A stretch of DNA of 64,000 bases, taken from the NCBI RefSeq assembly GCF_016862215.1, contig NZ_BOMN01000013.1:62001-126000 (forward strand), read 5' to 3'. The stretch is from Winogradskya humida. Its GTDB lineage: Bacteria; Actinomycetota; Actinomycetes; Mycobacteriales; Micromonosporaceae. Positions 23,941 through 32,363 of this stretch are shown here, one piece after another (within the stretch, counting starts at the first letter, position 1; every line of letters begins with the position of its first letter). The position numbers and the translations under genes are program-made. The notes under the pieces are model-generated. The model worked only from the letters and a program-made list of their open reading frames with translations, had not been told where the DNA came from and did no database searches.

Positions 23941-25089
23941 CTAGACGATCAGGAACTGCGGGGCGGGGTGGCGCAGGAAGTCGTGGTGGGAGATGTCCCA
24001 GCCGTAGGCGCCGGTGCGGGCGAACAGCAGCACGTCGCCGATTCGCAGGCGTTCCACGGGCTGATCGCGGGAAAGCACGTCACGCGGGGTGCACAACTCG
24101 CCCACAGCGTCCACACGCGTGTCCGACACCGCAGGACGATCCCACGGGTACGGCCACAGCTCCCGCGTCACGACCGTGAACGGATGGCTGTAGCCCCACG
24201 CGGCGGGGAGCCGGAAGTGGTGCGTCCCGCCGCGCAGCACCGCGAACCACGTGCCGTGCGTGTGCTTCAGATCGATGACCTCGGTGGCGTACCAGCCCGC
24301 GTCGGCGGCGAGGATCCGGCCCGGTTCCACGATCAGCGTCACCCCGGGCGGCACGGTGACCCCGGTCGACAGCGCGTCCAGGTCGATGATCGCGTCGCTG
24401 AGATAGTCGACGCCGAGGCCCCCACCGGCGTTGACGATCTCCAGGTCGACGCCGTAGCGCGACGCGGCCGTCACCGACCACGCGAGACAGTCGGCGAGGA
24501 ACCGGGCGTGCGCCGGGCCGTCGAGGTTGTTCGACACGGCGTGCAGGTGGAACCCCACGATCCGCACGTTGTCGCGGGGCAGCGCGAAGAACTCTCCGAG
24601 CGCTGCCTCGCCGACACCGAACGGGGTCGCCGTGCCCGTCATCGCGTGAGTCCCGCCGACGGACGCGGTCGCGCGATTGACGCGTACACACGCTGTCACC
24701 ACAACCCCGGCGGCCGCGGCCAGCCGATCGAGCCTGCGCAGCTCCTGGCCGCTCTCGATGTTGATCTGCGCACCCGCCGCGATCGCCGCGGCCAGCTCGG
24801 CGTCGGTCTTCGCCGGGCCGCCGAACACGATCTGCCGGGCGCCGGCACCCACGGCCAGCTGCAACTCACCCCCGGACGCCACCTCCAGGCCGTCACACAC
24901 CGAAGCGAGGGTGTGTACGACATCCGGGTGCCCGTTCGCCTTGACCGCGTACAGCAGCGTCGTCCCGGCCGGTAACGCCGCCCGCATCTGCGCGGCCCGC
25001 TCCCGCAACGCCTGCAGGTCATACACGTACGCGCAGACCGGCGACGGCAGCTCAGCAAGCGCGGCGACAACGTTCTCAGGCGCGGGCAT
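23941..25089 (-). CDS. PLP-dependent decarboxylase of DAP/ornithine decarboxylase fold type III in siderophore operon
   Basis: 382 residues. YAVKANGHP (Lys about 50) binds PLP. NAGGGLGVDY is the phosphate-binding glycine loop, followed by VEPGRILA. The C-terminal VGELCTPRDVL and GAYGWDISHHDF supply the intersubunit Cys and Tyr. Relatives in NIS siderophore clusters (SbnH, AcsE) decarboxylate an amino-acid intermediate to the diamine that is joined to citrate. The gene overlaps the upstream IucA/IucC synthetase by 14 bp, so it is the last gene of the operon. Whether it acts on free amino acid or on a citryl conjugate cannot be told from sequence. Confidence 0.88.
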   Translation of the reverse strand: MPAPENVVAALAELPSPVCAYVYDLQALRERAAQMRAALPAGTTLLYAVKANGHPDVVHTLASVCDGLEVASGGELQLAVGAGARQIVFGGPAKTDAELAAAIAAGAQINIESGQELRRLDRLAAAAGVVVTACVRVNRATASVGGTHAMTGTATPFGVGEAALGEFFALPRDNVRIVGFHLHAVSNNLDGPAHARFLADCLAWSVTAASRYGVDLEIVNAGGGLGVDYLSDAIIDLDALSTGVTVPPGVTLIVEPGRILAADAGWYATEVIDLKHTHGTWFAVLRGGTHHFRLPAAWGYSHPFTVVTRELWPYPWDRPAVSDTRVDAVGELCTPRDVLSRDQPVERLRIGDVLLFARTGAYGWDISHHDFLRHPAPQFLIV

Positions 25090-26692
25090 GCAGAGGATTC
25101 TCCACCGGCAGGTACTCGTCACCGGCCCCGGCCAGCCGCATCCTGACCAGCGCCTTGTGCGGGACCAGCGGCGCGGTGAACGCCGCATGATCGGCGCGGG
25201 CGGCGTCACCCGGCACGTCGTACACCTCGTCGACGACCGCGCGCACGATCCGCCACGCGGCGTCCTCGGCCAGGCCGTGGGACTCGCCGAGCCGGATGAC
25301 GAGCTCCCCGAGGTGTGCCTGGAACCCGGTGTAGCCGATCTTCGCGCGCAGCACGTCCTCGTCGTCGGTGCCGACCACCGACCCCGGCCACAGCTCCAGG
25401 GCGCCGGCCGCGTCGCCGAGACGTCCCGGGTGCAGCCGCAGCCCCGCGAAGTCTCGCAGCGCCAGCCGGTGCGGGACACCACCCAGGAACGTCGGCAGGC
25501 AGTTCTGCAGGTGCGCCTCGAACGCCACCCCGCGCATCGTGAGCCGCAGCAACGGCGGCAGGACCAGCCGGGCGTACGCGTCCAGGAACGCCCCCGCCGC
25601 GGCAGTGCCGTTGATGCGTCCCGTGCCCGCGGCGAACTCCGCGACCAGTTTCGCCGCCACGAACGGCAACGCCCCACCCGGCACTGCGCGCTCACCCGGG
25701 ACCAGCCGGCCGGTCAGCCCGTCGCGCAGGATCGCTGCCATGTCACGACCCGACCCCGCCGGGACCGCCGCACCGGCCGTCTCGGCCATCAGCAGCAGCC
25801 GGTCCATCCCCGGATCGTCGGCGACCAGGCGGTGTAGCAGCACCGACACGGCCGGGCCGTTGCGGGTGCTGGCCACCGAGATGCTGCGCCGCGTCGAGGT
25901 CACCTGGATGTCGAGGGACACCTTCACGTAGCGGCGGCTGCCGTCCGCGGCGGCGGGCAGCAGCAGGGTCCGCAGCGCCGCCGTCGGCACCGCGTCGAGT
26001 TCCGCGTCGAGGATCCGCACGTCACCGGCGTCGATCAGGTCCCGGTAGCGGGTGCGCAGCACGGCGTCGCGCTGCCACGCGTGCACGGGCTGCAGGCGGA
26101 ACCCGGACGCCACCTCGGGCAGCTGCGGGTACGCCTCCCGCAGGGCCGCGCCGACGTCGTCGCCCAGGTGCGTGTCGTCGCGCACGGCGAGGAACCCGAG
26201 GCGGGTGTGCCCGGCTTCCAGGTCGTGGGCGAGCACGTCGGAGGTGTCCCAGCCCAGCCGCGTACGCCCGCAGGGGTGCAGGTTGTGCCCGGCCACCGCG
26301 AGCCGTTCCCCGGCAACGGCCTGCGCGTCCGGATCGGCGGCGGCTTTTTGCGGGGGCCGGGCCATGGCGATGGCGAGGTTGACGACCGCGTTGCGCAGCT
26401 CGGCGGCGAGCCCTGCGGCCCCGGGCAGCCCCGGCGGTATGAGCTCCGCCGGGTCGTCCGCGCCGGAATGGGCGTACTCCACGCGATGGAACGCATGGAA
26501 GTGGTCCCCGGGCGCGGCGTCGACGAGTCGTTCCCGGACCAGAGCCCCCCGCAACCTGCGCCCCACGACGTCGGCGGCCTCCGGCAGCGCCGTTTCGTAC
26601 GCCGCGGCCAGCCCCGGTGCGTGCACAGCCAGCGCCGCCCCCGCATGAGCAGCGGAAACAGCCAGCCTGCCGGAAGTCACGCTGCGCGTCAT
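25076..26692 (-). CDS. IucA/IucC-family NIS siderophore synthetase
   Basis: 538 residues from ATG 26692, which overlaps the upstream synthetase stop. Conserved blocks are AGHNLHPCGRTRLGW (the GHPxHPxxKxRxG ATP motif, with Arg at the usual Lys), YVKVSLDIQVTSTRRSIS, FEAHLQNCLPTFLGGVPHRLALRDFAG (catalytic His/Asn and RDF) and IGYTGFQAHLGELVIRLG. These enzymes adenylate citrate or a related carboxylate and couple it to an amine or alcohol. It is the middle gene of a three-gene NIS operon. Confidence 0.93.
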   Translation of the reverse strand: MTRSVTSGRLAVSAAHAGAALAVHAPGLAAAYETALPEAADVVGRRLRGALVRERLVDAAPGDHFHAFHRVEYAHSGADDPAELIPPGLPGAAGLAAELRNAVVNLAIAMARPPQKAAADPDAQAVAGERLAVAGHNLHPCGRTRLGWDTSDVLAHDLEAGHTRLGFLAVRDDTHLGDDVGAALREAYPQLPEVASGFRLQPVHAWQRDAVLRTRYRDLIDAGDVRILDAELDAVPTAALRTLLLPAAADGSRRYVKVSLDIQVTSTRRSISVASTRNGPAVSVLLHRLVADDPGMDRLLLMAETAGAAVPAGSGRDMAAILRDGLTGRLVPGERAVPGGALPFVAAKLVAEFAAGTGRINGTAAAGAFLDAYARLVLPPLLRLTMRGVAFEAHLQNCLPTFLGGVPHRLALRDFAGLRLHPGRLGDAAGALELWPGSVVGTDDEDVLRAKIGYTGFQAHLGELVIRLGESHGLAEDAAWRIVRAVVDEVYDVPGDAARADHAAFTAPLVPHKALVRMRLAGAGDEYLPVENPLHARA

Positions 26693-28158
26693 GAGGCTCC
26701 CATCGGATTCTCCAGATATGCCCACACATCGTCAAGAGGGTCTGCGGCGAGGCGCATCGCCGTGGTGGCCTTGATCGGCAGTGGCTCGGTGAGCAGCGCC
26801 GCGGCGTCAGCGGTGCCCGCGGCCGCGATCGCGTGGGCGGTGGTGGCCCACAGCTTCGCCGGGTCGGCGCCGCCGCGTTCCAGGACGGCGACGAGCTGAC
26901 CGGTGACCGTGCCGAGCACCGCCGCGGCGAGTTTCGTGCGCAGCACCACGGGGTCGTCGCTGGGCAGGTCACCCTGCAGGGGCGGGGCTTCGACACCGGC
27001 GGCGGCCAGGCGGCGGGGGCTGACCCGGACCCCGCCGAAGTCGCGGTAGACGATCCGGACGGGGCGCCTGCCGGCGAGCACGACCAGGGTGTTCTGGCCG
27101 TGGGCCTCCAGCGCGACGCCCCGGTCCAGGACGGCCAGCAGCGGCGGGAGCAGCAGGTGGGTGAGGTCGTGCCACCACGCGTACGGGTCGGGCGCGGCGT
27201 GGTGCAGCAGGGGCCGCCCGTCGTACGGGTCGGGGGCCGCCAGCGCCGCGAGGGGCACGACCGTCTCGCCGGGGCGCAGCCGGGGTGCCTCGCGGCGCAG
27301 GTGGGCCAGGTGCCGGTCGGGGTGCCCGTCGACGATCACCGCGCCGGCCCCGGTCTCGGCGAGGATCTCCAGCGGCAACCCGGCGGTGAGGGTGCGCAGC
27401 AACGCGGACAGCCGTGGCCCGTTGTGCACGGCGGCCGGTGACACGGTCCGCACGGCGGAGGTCATCTGGATGTCGACGGCGGTCTTGATATGCCCGGCGC
27501 CGGTGTCGACGGTGCGCAGCGACATCAGCGGGCGGACCGGGCCGGTCTCGCCGTCGGGCCGCAGCCACGGGTGGGTGTCGCGGAGCCGGTCGGCCTGCCA
27601 CGGATGGGCGAGCAGCACCGGGGGGCCGCCGCCGTACCAGCGGTCGGCGGGGACGCGCAGTTTGCGCAGGCGCAGGGTGGGCCGGTGCTCCGGGGCGTAG
27701 CGCAGGACGTCGCCTGCGGTGAGGCCGGTGCGGGTGCGGCAGCAGGGGTGCAGTGGGTGCCCGTCCGGCACGAGCTGTTCGAGGGTGGCCAGGTCCGGGG
27801 ACGTGTCCAGCAGGGGCCGGTCGCCGGGCGGGGGCGGGTCGGCGTAGGCGAGGGCGAGGTTCTCCACGGAGTTGGCGATCTCGTCGCGGAACCCCCGCGC
27901 CCAGCCCAGCCGGGTCACCAGCTCCGCGGGATCGGTGGTGCCCGACACGGTGAGGCCGGGTTCCGGCACGGCGAAGGGCAGTGCGGCGCGCGCCGGATAC
28001 TCGAGAGTCACGCCGAGCGGTTCGCGTTCGACGGCCCCGAGCAGCCGGGACATGATCTCCGCGCGGGCCCGGGGCAGGGCCCGGTCGTAGGCGCCGGTGA
28101 GGTCCGGGCGCAGGGTCGTCAGCTCGGCGCGGGTCCGGGCGCCGTCAGCGGTGGGCAC
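26689..28158 (-). CDS. IucA/IucC-family NIS siderophore synthetase
   Basis: 489 residues. It has DGHPLHPCCRTRTGL, HIKTAVDIQMTSAVRTVSPAAVHNGPRL, a short acidic/Gly loop, VALEAHGQNTLVVLAGRRPVRIVYRDFGGVRV and a helical C-terminus: the NIS synthetase order. It is shorter than its neighbour, mainly in loops. As the first gene of the operon it probably starts citrate activation. The promoter region carries a CCTAGG palindrome. No TonB-independent receptor, exporter or iron-box was found in the immediate vicinity. Confidence 0.93.
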   Translation of the reverse strand: MPTADGARTRAELTTLRPDLTGAYDRALPRARAEIMSRLLGAVEREPLGVTLEYPARAALPFAVPEPGLTVSGTTDPAELVTRLGWARGFRDEIANSVENLALAYADPPPPGDRPLLDTSPDLATLEQLVPDGHPLHPCCRTRTGLTAGDVLRYAPEHRPTLRLRKLRVPADRWYGGGPPVLLAHPWQADRLRDTHPWLRPDGETGPVRPLMSLRTVDTGAGHIKTAVDIQMTSAVRTVSPAAVHNGPRLSALLRTLTAGLPLEILAETGAGAVIVDGHPDRHLAHLRREAPRLRPGETVVPLAALAAPDPYDGRPLLHHAAPDPYAWWHDLTHLLLPPLLAVLDRGVALEAHGQNTLVVLAGRRPVRIVYRDFGGVRVSPRRLAAAGVEAPPLQGDLPSDDPVVLRTKLAAAVLGTVTGQLVAVLERGGADPAKLWATTAHAIAAAGTADAAALLTEPLPIKATTAMRLAADPLDDVWAYLENPMGAS

Positions 28159-28299
28159 GTGCTCATTGTCCGTCCTGGAACACCCCTCTCCCCTAACGTC
28201 CTAGGATGGCTTAGAGGATGTGCTTCGCACACCACGATCAACTACAAAAAGGAATTCAACGACCCCCACCGTTTGCTTTTAGGCAGGTCAGAGCGTTGT
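28159..28299. promoter_or_regulatory. Promoter region of siderophore operon with CCTAGG palindrome
   Basis: Upstream of the first synthetase, CTAAC then TCCTAGGATGG (28199-28209) then CTTAG gives a loosely symmetric element reminiscent of, but not matching, the 19-bp DmdR/IdeR iron box (TTAGGTTAGGCTAACCTAA). It may be a diverged iron-regulator site. Confidence 0.3.
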
Positions 28300-28338
28300 G
28301 GAAAGGGACCGGCAGCGAGTGGCTGCCGGTCCCTTTCC
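28300..28338. terminator. Strong bidirectional terminator (17-bp perfect stem)
   Basis: GGAAAGGGACCGGCAGC (28300-28316) pairs perfectly with GCTGCCGGTCCCTTTCC (28322-28338) across a 5-nt loop. It lies just downstream of the minus-strand epimerase gene and insulates it from the siderophore operon promoter. Confidence 0.9.
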
Positions 28339-28359
28339 AGATGATCTCCGTGTCGGATG

Positions 28360-29322
28360 TCACGACACGACAGTGGACTCCTTCTCCGGGCTCAGGCCGA
28401 GCGCGGGCCTGTCCGGGCGCCGGGCGGGCGTACCACCCAGGGTCTGCATCCAGGCCCACGTGTCCGCGACGGTCTCCCGGATCGGACGCGGCCGCAGGCC
28501 CGCGGCGAGGGCCTTGCTGACGTCGCCCTGATGCAGGAAGCCATAGTCGGCGCTGCTGGGGGCGAGCCAGATCGGCAGTTCGATCCACGCCTCGATGCCG
28601 GCGTCGAGGATCGTCTTCTCGTCGGTCCAGCGCAGGTCGGCGTGCCCGCCGGTGAGCTGGTTGCCGAGGTCGAGCAGTTCACCCATGGTGGTGTGCCCGG
28701 GTGAGCTGACCACGTTGTACGCCCCGGTGCCGGTGGTGTCGAGGACGAAGTCGGCGAGGTCGCGGACGTCGATGAGTTGCAGGGGCAGGTCGTACGGGCC
28801 GGGGGCGAGGGTGGGGCCGCCGCGTTCGAGGCGGGTGAGCCACCAGGGCAGCCGGCCGACGTCCTCGTAGGGGCCGAGGACCAGGCCGGCGCGGGCGTGC
28901 AGGACGGGCCCGTCGAAGTGCTGGTCGACGGCTAGTTCGGCGCCGCGTTTGTGGTGGGCGTAGTCGTCGCCGTCGCCGGTGACGGTGGGGGAATTCTCGG
29001 TGGCGCCGGCGCCGGTGCCGTCGGCGTAGACGCTGCGGCTGGAGATGTAGGTGTAGCGCCCGGCGCGGCCGTTGAGTGCTGTGGCGGCGTCGCGGACGGC
29101 GCCGGGTGCGGCGGACCAGGTGTCGATGACGTGGTCCCAGGTGCCGCCTTGGAGCGCGGTGAGCCCGTCGGGTGTGGTGCGGTCCCCGACGAGGGCGGTG
29201 ACGCCTGGCGGTGGCCGGCGGTGGCCGCGGTTGAGCACGGTGATGTCGTGGCCGCGGGTGCGGGCGGCGTCGATGAGTGCGTGTCCGGCGAAGCCGGTGC
29301 CGCCGAGGATGAGCAGTCGCAT
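28360..29322 (-). CDS. NAD-dependent epimerase/dehydratase-like protein
   Basis: A 320-residue extended-SDR protein: MRLLILGGTGFAGHALIDAARTRGHDITVLNRG is the N-terminal GxxGxxG dinucleotide site, with YTYISSRSVYAD and DDYAHHKRGAEL in the places of the catalytic Ser and YxxxK (here YAHHK, so the tetrad looks intact). LQLIDVRDLADFVL is the conserved DVRD block. Relatives include isoflavone-reductase-like and reductases of unknown substrate. It ends 22 bp before a strong terminator. Confidence 0.85.
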   Translation of the reverse strand: MRLLILGGTGFAGHALIDAARTRGHDITVLNRGHRRPPPGVTALVGDRTTPDGLTALQGGTWDHVIDTWSAAPGAVRDAATALNGRAGRYTYISSRSVYADGTGAGATENSPTVTGDGDDYAHHKRGAELAVDQHFDGPVLHARAGLVLGPYEDVGRLPWWLTRLERGGPTLAPGPYDLPLQLIDVRDLADFVLDTTGTGAYNVVSSPGHTTMGELLDLGNQLTGGHADLRWTDEKTILDAGIEAWIELPIWLAPSSADYGFLHQGDVSKALAAGLRPRPIRETVADTWAWMQTLGGTPARRPDRPALGLSPEKESTVVS

Positions 29323-29399
29323 TTGCTGACCCTGCCCGGTGCGGGCGGGTGGGGGAAGGTGTTTTTGCTGTCGGCAGAGCGGGGTCGCCGGATGGGGGT

Positions 29400-29459
29400 G
29401 TGCCCGGTGCGGACGTCCCGGTCGGGTGGCCAGTGGCGTCCCCGGACCGCACCGGGCAC
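29400..29459. repeat. 13-bp perfect inverted repeat in intergenic region
   Basis: GTGCCCGGTGCGG (29400-29412) and CCGCACCGGGCAC (29447-29459) form a perfect 13-bp stem over a 34-nt loop, which itself has further pairing (GGACG with CGTCC). It lies between divergent genes, so its role is more likely regulatory or a transcription barrier than a normal terminator. Confidence 0.7.
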
Positions 29460-29563
29460 TGCGCTCCAGTGTGGAGGTCGGGTGGGTGGGTTCGGCAGCG
29501 GCGTTGGTGCTCAGGTGTCGAGCCGATCATCCGATGGCACCCGTTACGGATGTCATGGGGTGA

Positions 29564-29579
29564 GGGTGACGTGTCACCC
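29564..29579. promoter_or_regulatory. Palindromic operator candidate upstream of ABC/two-component operon
   Basis: GGGTGAC-GT-GTCACCC is a perfect 16-bp palindrome 36 bp upstream of the ABC ATPase start. Such short perfect dyads suit binding by a NarL-type response regulator, possibly the one encoded at the end of this same operon (autoregulation), but no consensus is known to me. Confidence 0.5.
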
Positions 29580-29614
29580 CCGCATCGGGGGCCGGGGGCG
29601 GCGAGGCTGGTGGC

Positions 29615-30520
29615 ATGACGGAGCGGATGGCTGTGGAGCTCGACGGTGTGGTGAAGCGGTTCGGGGCGGTGACTGCCGTGGACGGGGTGAGTCTGGCGAT
29701 CCGGCCGGGGGAGGTGGTGGCGTTGCTGGGGCCGAACGGGGCGGGCAAGACGAGCACGGTGGACATGGTGCTGGGGTTGTCGGAGCCGTCGCAGGGGTCG
29801 GTGCGGGTGTATGGGCGTGCGCCGCGGGAGGCGGTGGCTCTGGGGCTGGTGTCGGCGGTGATGCAGTCGGGTGGGTTGTTGAAGGACTACACGGTCGGGG
29901 AGACGGTGCGGTTGACGGCGGTGTTGTTCGGGCGGCCGCGGGAGCGGGTGGAGGCGGTGCTGGAGCGGGCGGGGATCGCGGATATCCGGGATCGCCTGGT
30001 GGGGAAGTGTTCGGGGGGTCAGCAGCAGCGGTTGCGGTTCGCGATGGCGTTGCTGCCGGATCCGGAGTTGCTGATTCTGGATGAGCCGACGACGGGGATG
30101 GATGTGTCGGGGCGTCATGATTTCTGGTCGGCGATCCGGGAGGACGCACGGTCGGGGCGGACGGTGATCTTCGCGACGCATTACCTGGAGGAGGCGGATG
30201 CGTATGCGGATCGGGTGGTGTTCGTGCGGCGGGGCCGGGTGGTGGCGGACGGTACGGCGGCTGAGGTGAAGGCGCTGGCGTCCGGGCGTACGGTGCGGGC
30301 GACTTTGCCTGGTGCGGTGGAGCAGGAGGCGGCGTTGAGGGCGATGGCGGGGGTGGATTCGGTGGAGGTCCGGGGGGATTCGGTGCTGGTGCATGCGAAG
30401 GACACCGATGAGGTGGCGCGGTATCTGCTGACTCGGACGGCGGCGCGGGATCTGGAGATCGTGGCGCGGAACCTGGAGCAGGCTTTCATCGCGCTCACGA
30501 GTGACGAGGTGACGGCATGA
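29615..30520 (+). CDS. ABC transporter ATP-binding protein (DrrA/YadG type)
   Basis: 301 residues: Walker A GPNGAGKTS, signature CSGGQQQRLRFAMALL, Walker B LLILDEPTTGMD, and H-loop FATHYLEEAD. The C-terminal extension (about residues 220-301, with VRATLPGAVEQEAALRAMAGVDSVEV) is the regulatory tail common to DrrA-like exporters. The TGA overlaps the permease ATG. It is the first gene of a four-gene coupled ABC + two-component unit, the arrangement of antibiotic/lantibiotic sensing and self-protection systems. Confidence 0.95.
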   Translation: MTERMAVELDGVVKRFGAVTAVDGVSLAIRPGEVVALLGPNGAGKTSTVDMVLGLSEPSQGSVRVYGRAPREAVALGLVSAVMQSGGLLKDYTVGETVRLTAVLFGRPRERVEAVLERAGIADIRDRLVGKCSGGQQQRLRFAMALLPDPELLILDEPTTGMDVSGRHDFWSAIREDARSGRTVIFATHYLEEADAYADRVVFVRRGRVVADGTAAEVKALASGRTVRATLPGAVEQEAALRAMAGVDSVEVRGDSVLVHAKDTDEVARYLLTRTAARDLEIVARNLEQAFIALTSDEVTA

Positions 30521-31296
30521 CCACGGTGGTGGAGCGGTCGTTGCCGCGCTGGGGTGGGTTTTCGCTGGGGATGATCGGGCTGGAGTTGCGGCGGATGGTC
30601 CGTAACCGGCGGACGGTGGTGTTCACGGTGGTGATGCCGCCGGTGTTCTATCTGCTGTTCGGCAGTAGTGCGTCGTACCGGTCGGAGCGTCTTGACGGTG
30701 GTGGGAACGTCGCCGGGTATGTGCTGGTGAGTATGGCGGTGTACGGGGCGATGCTGGCGACGACGTCCGGTGGGGCGATGGTGTCGGTGGAGCGGGCGGC
30801 GGGGTGGTCGCGGCAGTTGCGGTTGACGCCGTTGCTGCCGGGGGCGTACATCGCGGTGAAGCTGGTCCTGGCGATGATTGTCGGGGCGGTGTCGGTGCTG
30901 GTGGCGCTGGTGGTGGGGGCGTTCACGGGTGCGGAGTTGCCGGCGGCGGCGTGGGTGGAGTGCGGGTTGCTGGCGTGGGTGTGTGCGCTGGTGTTCGCGG
31001 CGTTCGGGTTGTTCATGGGGTATCTGCTGCCCAGTGAGAACGTGTTGCAGATCCTGGGGCCGGTGCTGGCGGTGTTGTCGTTCGCGGGTGGGTTGTTCGT
31101 GCCGGTGGATCAGCTGGGGTCGACGTTCGCGCGTATCGCGGCGTTCACGCCGGTGTACGGGGTGGGGCAGATCGCGCGGTATCCGTTGACGCATGAGGGG
31201 AATTTATGGCTGGCGGCGTTGAGCGTGGTGGTGTGGACGGCGGTGTTCTCGGTGGGGGCGATGTGGCGGTTCCGCAGGGACACGGCGCGGGTCTGA
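30517..31296 (+). CDS. ABC-2 type transporter permease
   Basis: 259 residues with six predicted membrane helices (about 25-45, 65-85, 105-130, 138-162, 175-195, 230-250) and the conserved N-terminal RMVRNRRTVVFTVVMPPVFYLLFGS and VFAAFGLFMGYLLPSENVLQILGPVLAVLSFAGGLFVP blocks of ABC2 exporters. The ATG overlaps the ATPase stop. It is the membrane partner of the preceding ATPase. The downstream kinase could start inside its 3' end. Confidence 0.93.
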   Translation: MTTVVERSLPRWGGFSLGMIGLELRRMVRNRRTVVFTVVMPPVFYLLFGSSASYRSERLDGGGNVAGYVLVSMAVYGAMLATTSGGAMVSVERAAGWSRQLRLTPLLPGAYIAVKLVLAMIVGAVSVLVALVVGAFTGAELPAAAWVECGLLAWVCALVFAAFGLFMGYLLPSENVLQILGPVLAVLSFAGGLFVPVDQLGSTFARIAAFTPVYGVGQIARYPLTHEGNLWLAALSVVVWTAVFSVGAMWRFRRDTARV

Positions 31297-31316
31297 CGCC
31301 TGGGCGGCCCCGGTTC

Positions 31317-32363
31317 GTGTGGGTGTTCGCGGCGGTCTGGCTGTTCTATCTGGGTGAGAACCTGTCGGCGTTGCGGGCTCAGGCCGGGTGGGCCCGTGAT
31401 GTGGGGTTGGTGGCGCTGGCCGGGTTCGCGGTGTTGTACGTGTTCCTGGTGGCGCGCGGCCGGGCGGTGAGTCGGCGGTTGCCGCTGGTGTGGCTGTTGC
31501 TGACGGCGATGCTGGGTCTGGCGGCGTTGCAGGTGCCGGGTGCGGGGTTTCATGCGCTGACGTGTGCGGTGTATGTGGGGGCGCTGGCGATGACGGTGCT
31601 GCCGGTGTGGCAGGCGGTGCCGTTCTGCGGGGCGCTGGTGGTGTCGGCGGAGTTGCTGGCGTGGCTGGTGCCGGGGTGGGAGGACAACGGGTACGGCCTG
31701 GCGGTGCTGCTGGGGTCGGCGGCGACGTTCGGGTTGCGGCTGGCGGGGGAGCGGCAGTTCCGGTTGCGGGCGGCGCAGCAGGAGTTGTCGGTGATGGCGG
31801 TGCAGAACGAGCGGGCGCGGATCGCGGCGGATCTGCACGACATTCTGGGGCATTCGCTGACGGTGGTGACGGTGAAGGCGGAGCTGGCGCAGCGGTTGCT
31901 GGATATCGATGTGGAGAAGGCGCGTAAGGAGTTGCAGGATCTGGAGGCTCTGGCGCGGGATGCGTTGTCGGATGTGCGGGCGACGGCGCTGGGGATGCGG
32001 GGGATTTCGCTGCCGGGGGAGATCGCGGCGGCGCGGGAGGCGTTGAAGGCGGCGCATGTGGTGGCGGATCTTCCGGGGGCGGCGGATGAGGTGCCGTCGC
32101 GGGTGCGGGAGTTGTTCGCGTGGACGATCCGGGAGGCGGTGACGAATGTGGTGCGGCACAGCGGGGCGGGCCGGTGTGAGGTGCGGTTGACGCCGTCGAG
32201 CGTGGAGATCGTGGATGACGGGCCGGGTGCGGGGGTGCCGGCGGCTGATGGGCAGGGGTTGCTGGGGTTGCAGCGGCGGGCGCGGGAGGCGGGTGCGGTG
32301 TTGTCGGTGGGGCGTCGTGGCGACGGGCCGGGGTTCCGGGTGCGGGTGGAGGTGCCGTCGTGA
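31317..32363 (+). CDS. Sensor histidine kinase, HisKA_3 type (NarL partner)
   Basis: About 348 residues from GTG 31317, shortly after the permease stop; alternative starts up to 31206 would overlap the permease. Four to five N-terminal membrane helices (to residue about 140) are followed by the phosphoacceptor motif RARIAADLHDILGHSLTVVTV and a HATPase domain (REAVTNVVRHSGAGRCEV, VDDGPGAG, GLLGLQRRAREAGAVLSVG). The lack of an extracytoplasmic domain suggests it senses within the membrane, possibly the transporter itself or its substrate. The stop overlaps the regulator gene (GTGA). Confidence 0.92.
   Translation: MWVFAAVWLFYLGENLSALRAQAGWARDVGLVALAGFAVLYVFLVARGRAVSRRLPLVWLLLTAMLGLAALQVPGAGFHALTCAVYVGALAMTVLPVWQAVPFCGALVVSAELLAWLVPGWEDNGYGLAVLLGSAATFGLRLAGERQFRLRAAQQELSVMAVQNERARIAADLHDILGHSLTVVTVKAELAQRLLDIDVEKARKELQDLEALARDALSDVRATALGMRGISLPGEIAAAREALKAAHVVADLPGAADEVPSRVRELFAWTIREAVTNVVRHSGAGRCEVRLTPSSVEIVDDGPGAGVPAADGQGLLGLQRRAREAGAVLSVGRRGDGPGFRVRVEVPS

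Noticed and set aside
28190..28215. Iron-box (DmdR/IdeR) in front of the siderophore operon.
   Set aside because: The sequence only loosely resembles TTAGGTTAGGCTAACCTAA; too many mismatches to call, so it is listed only as a possible site.
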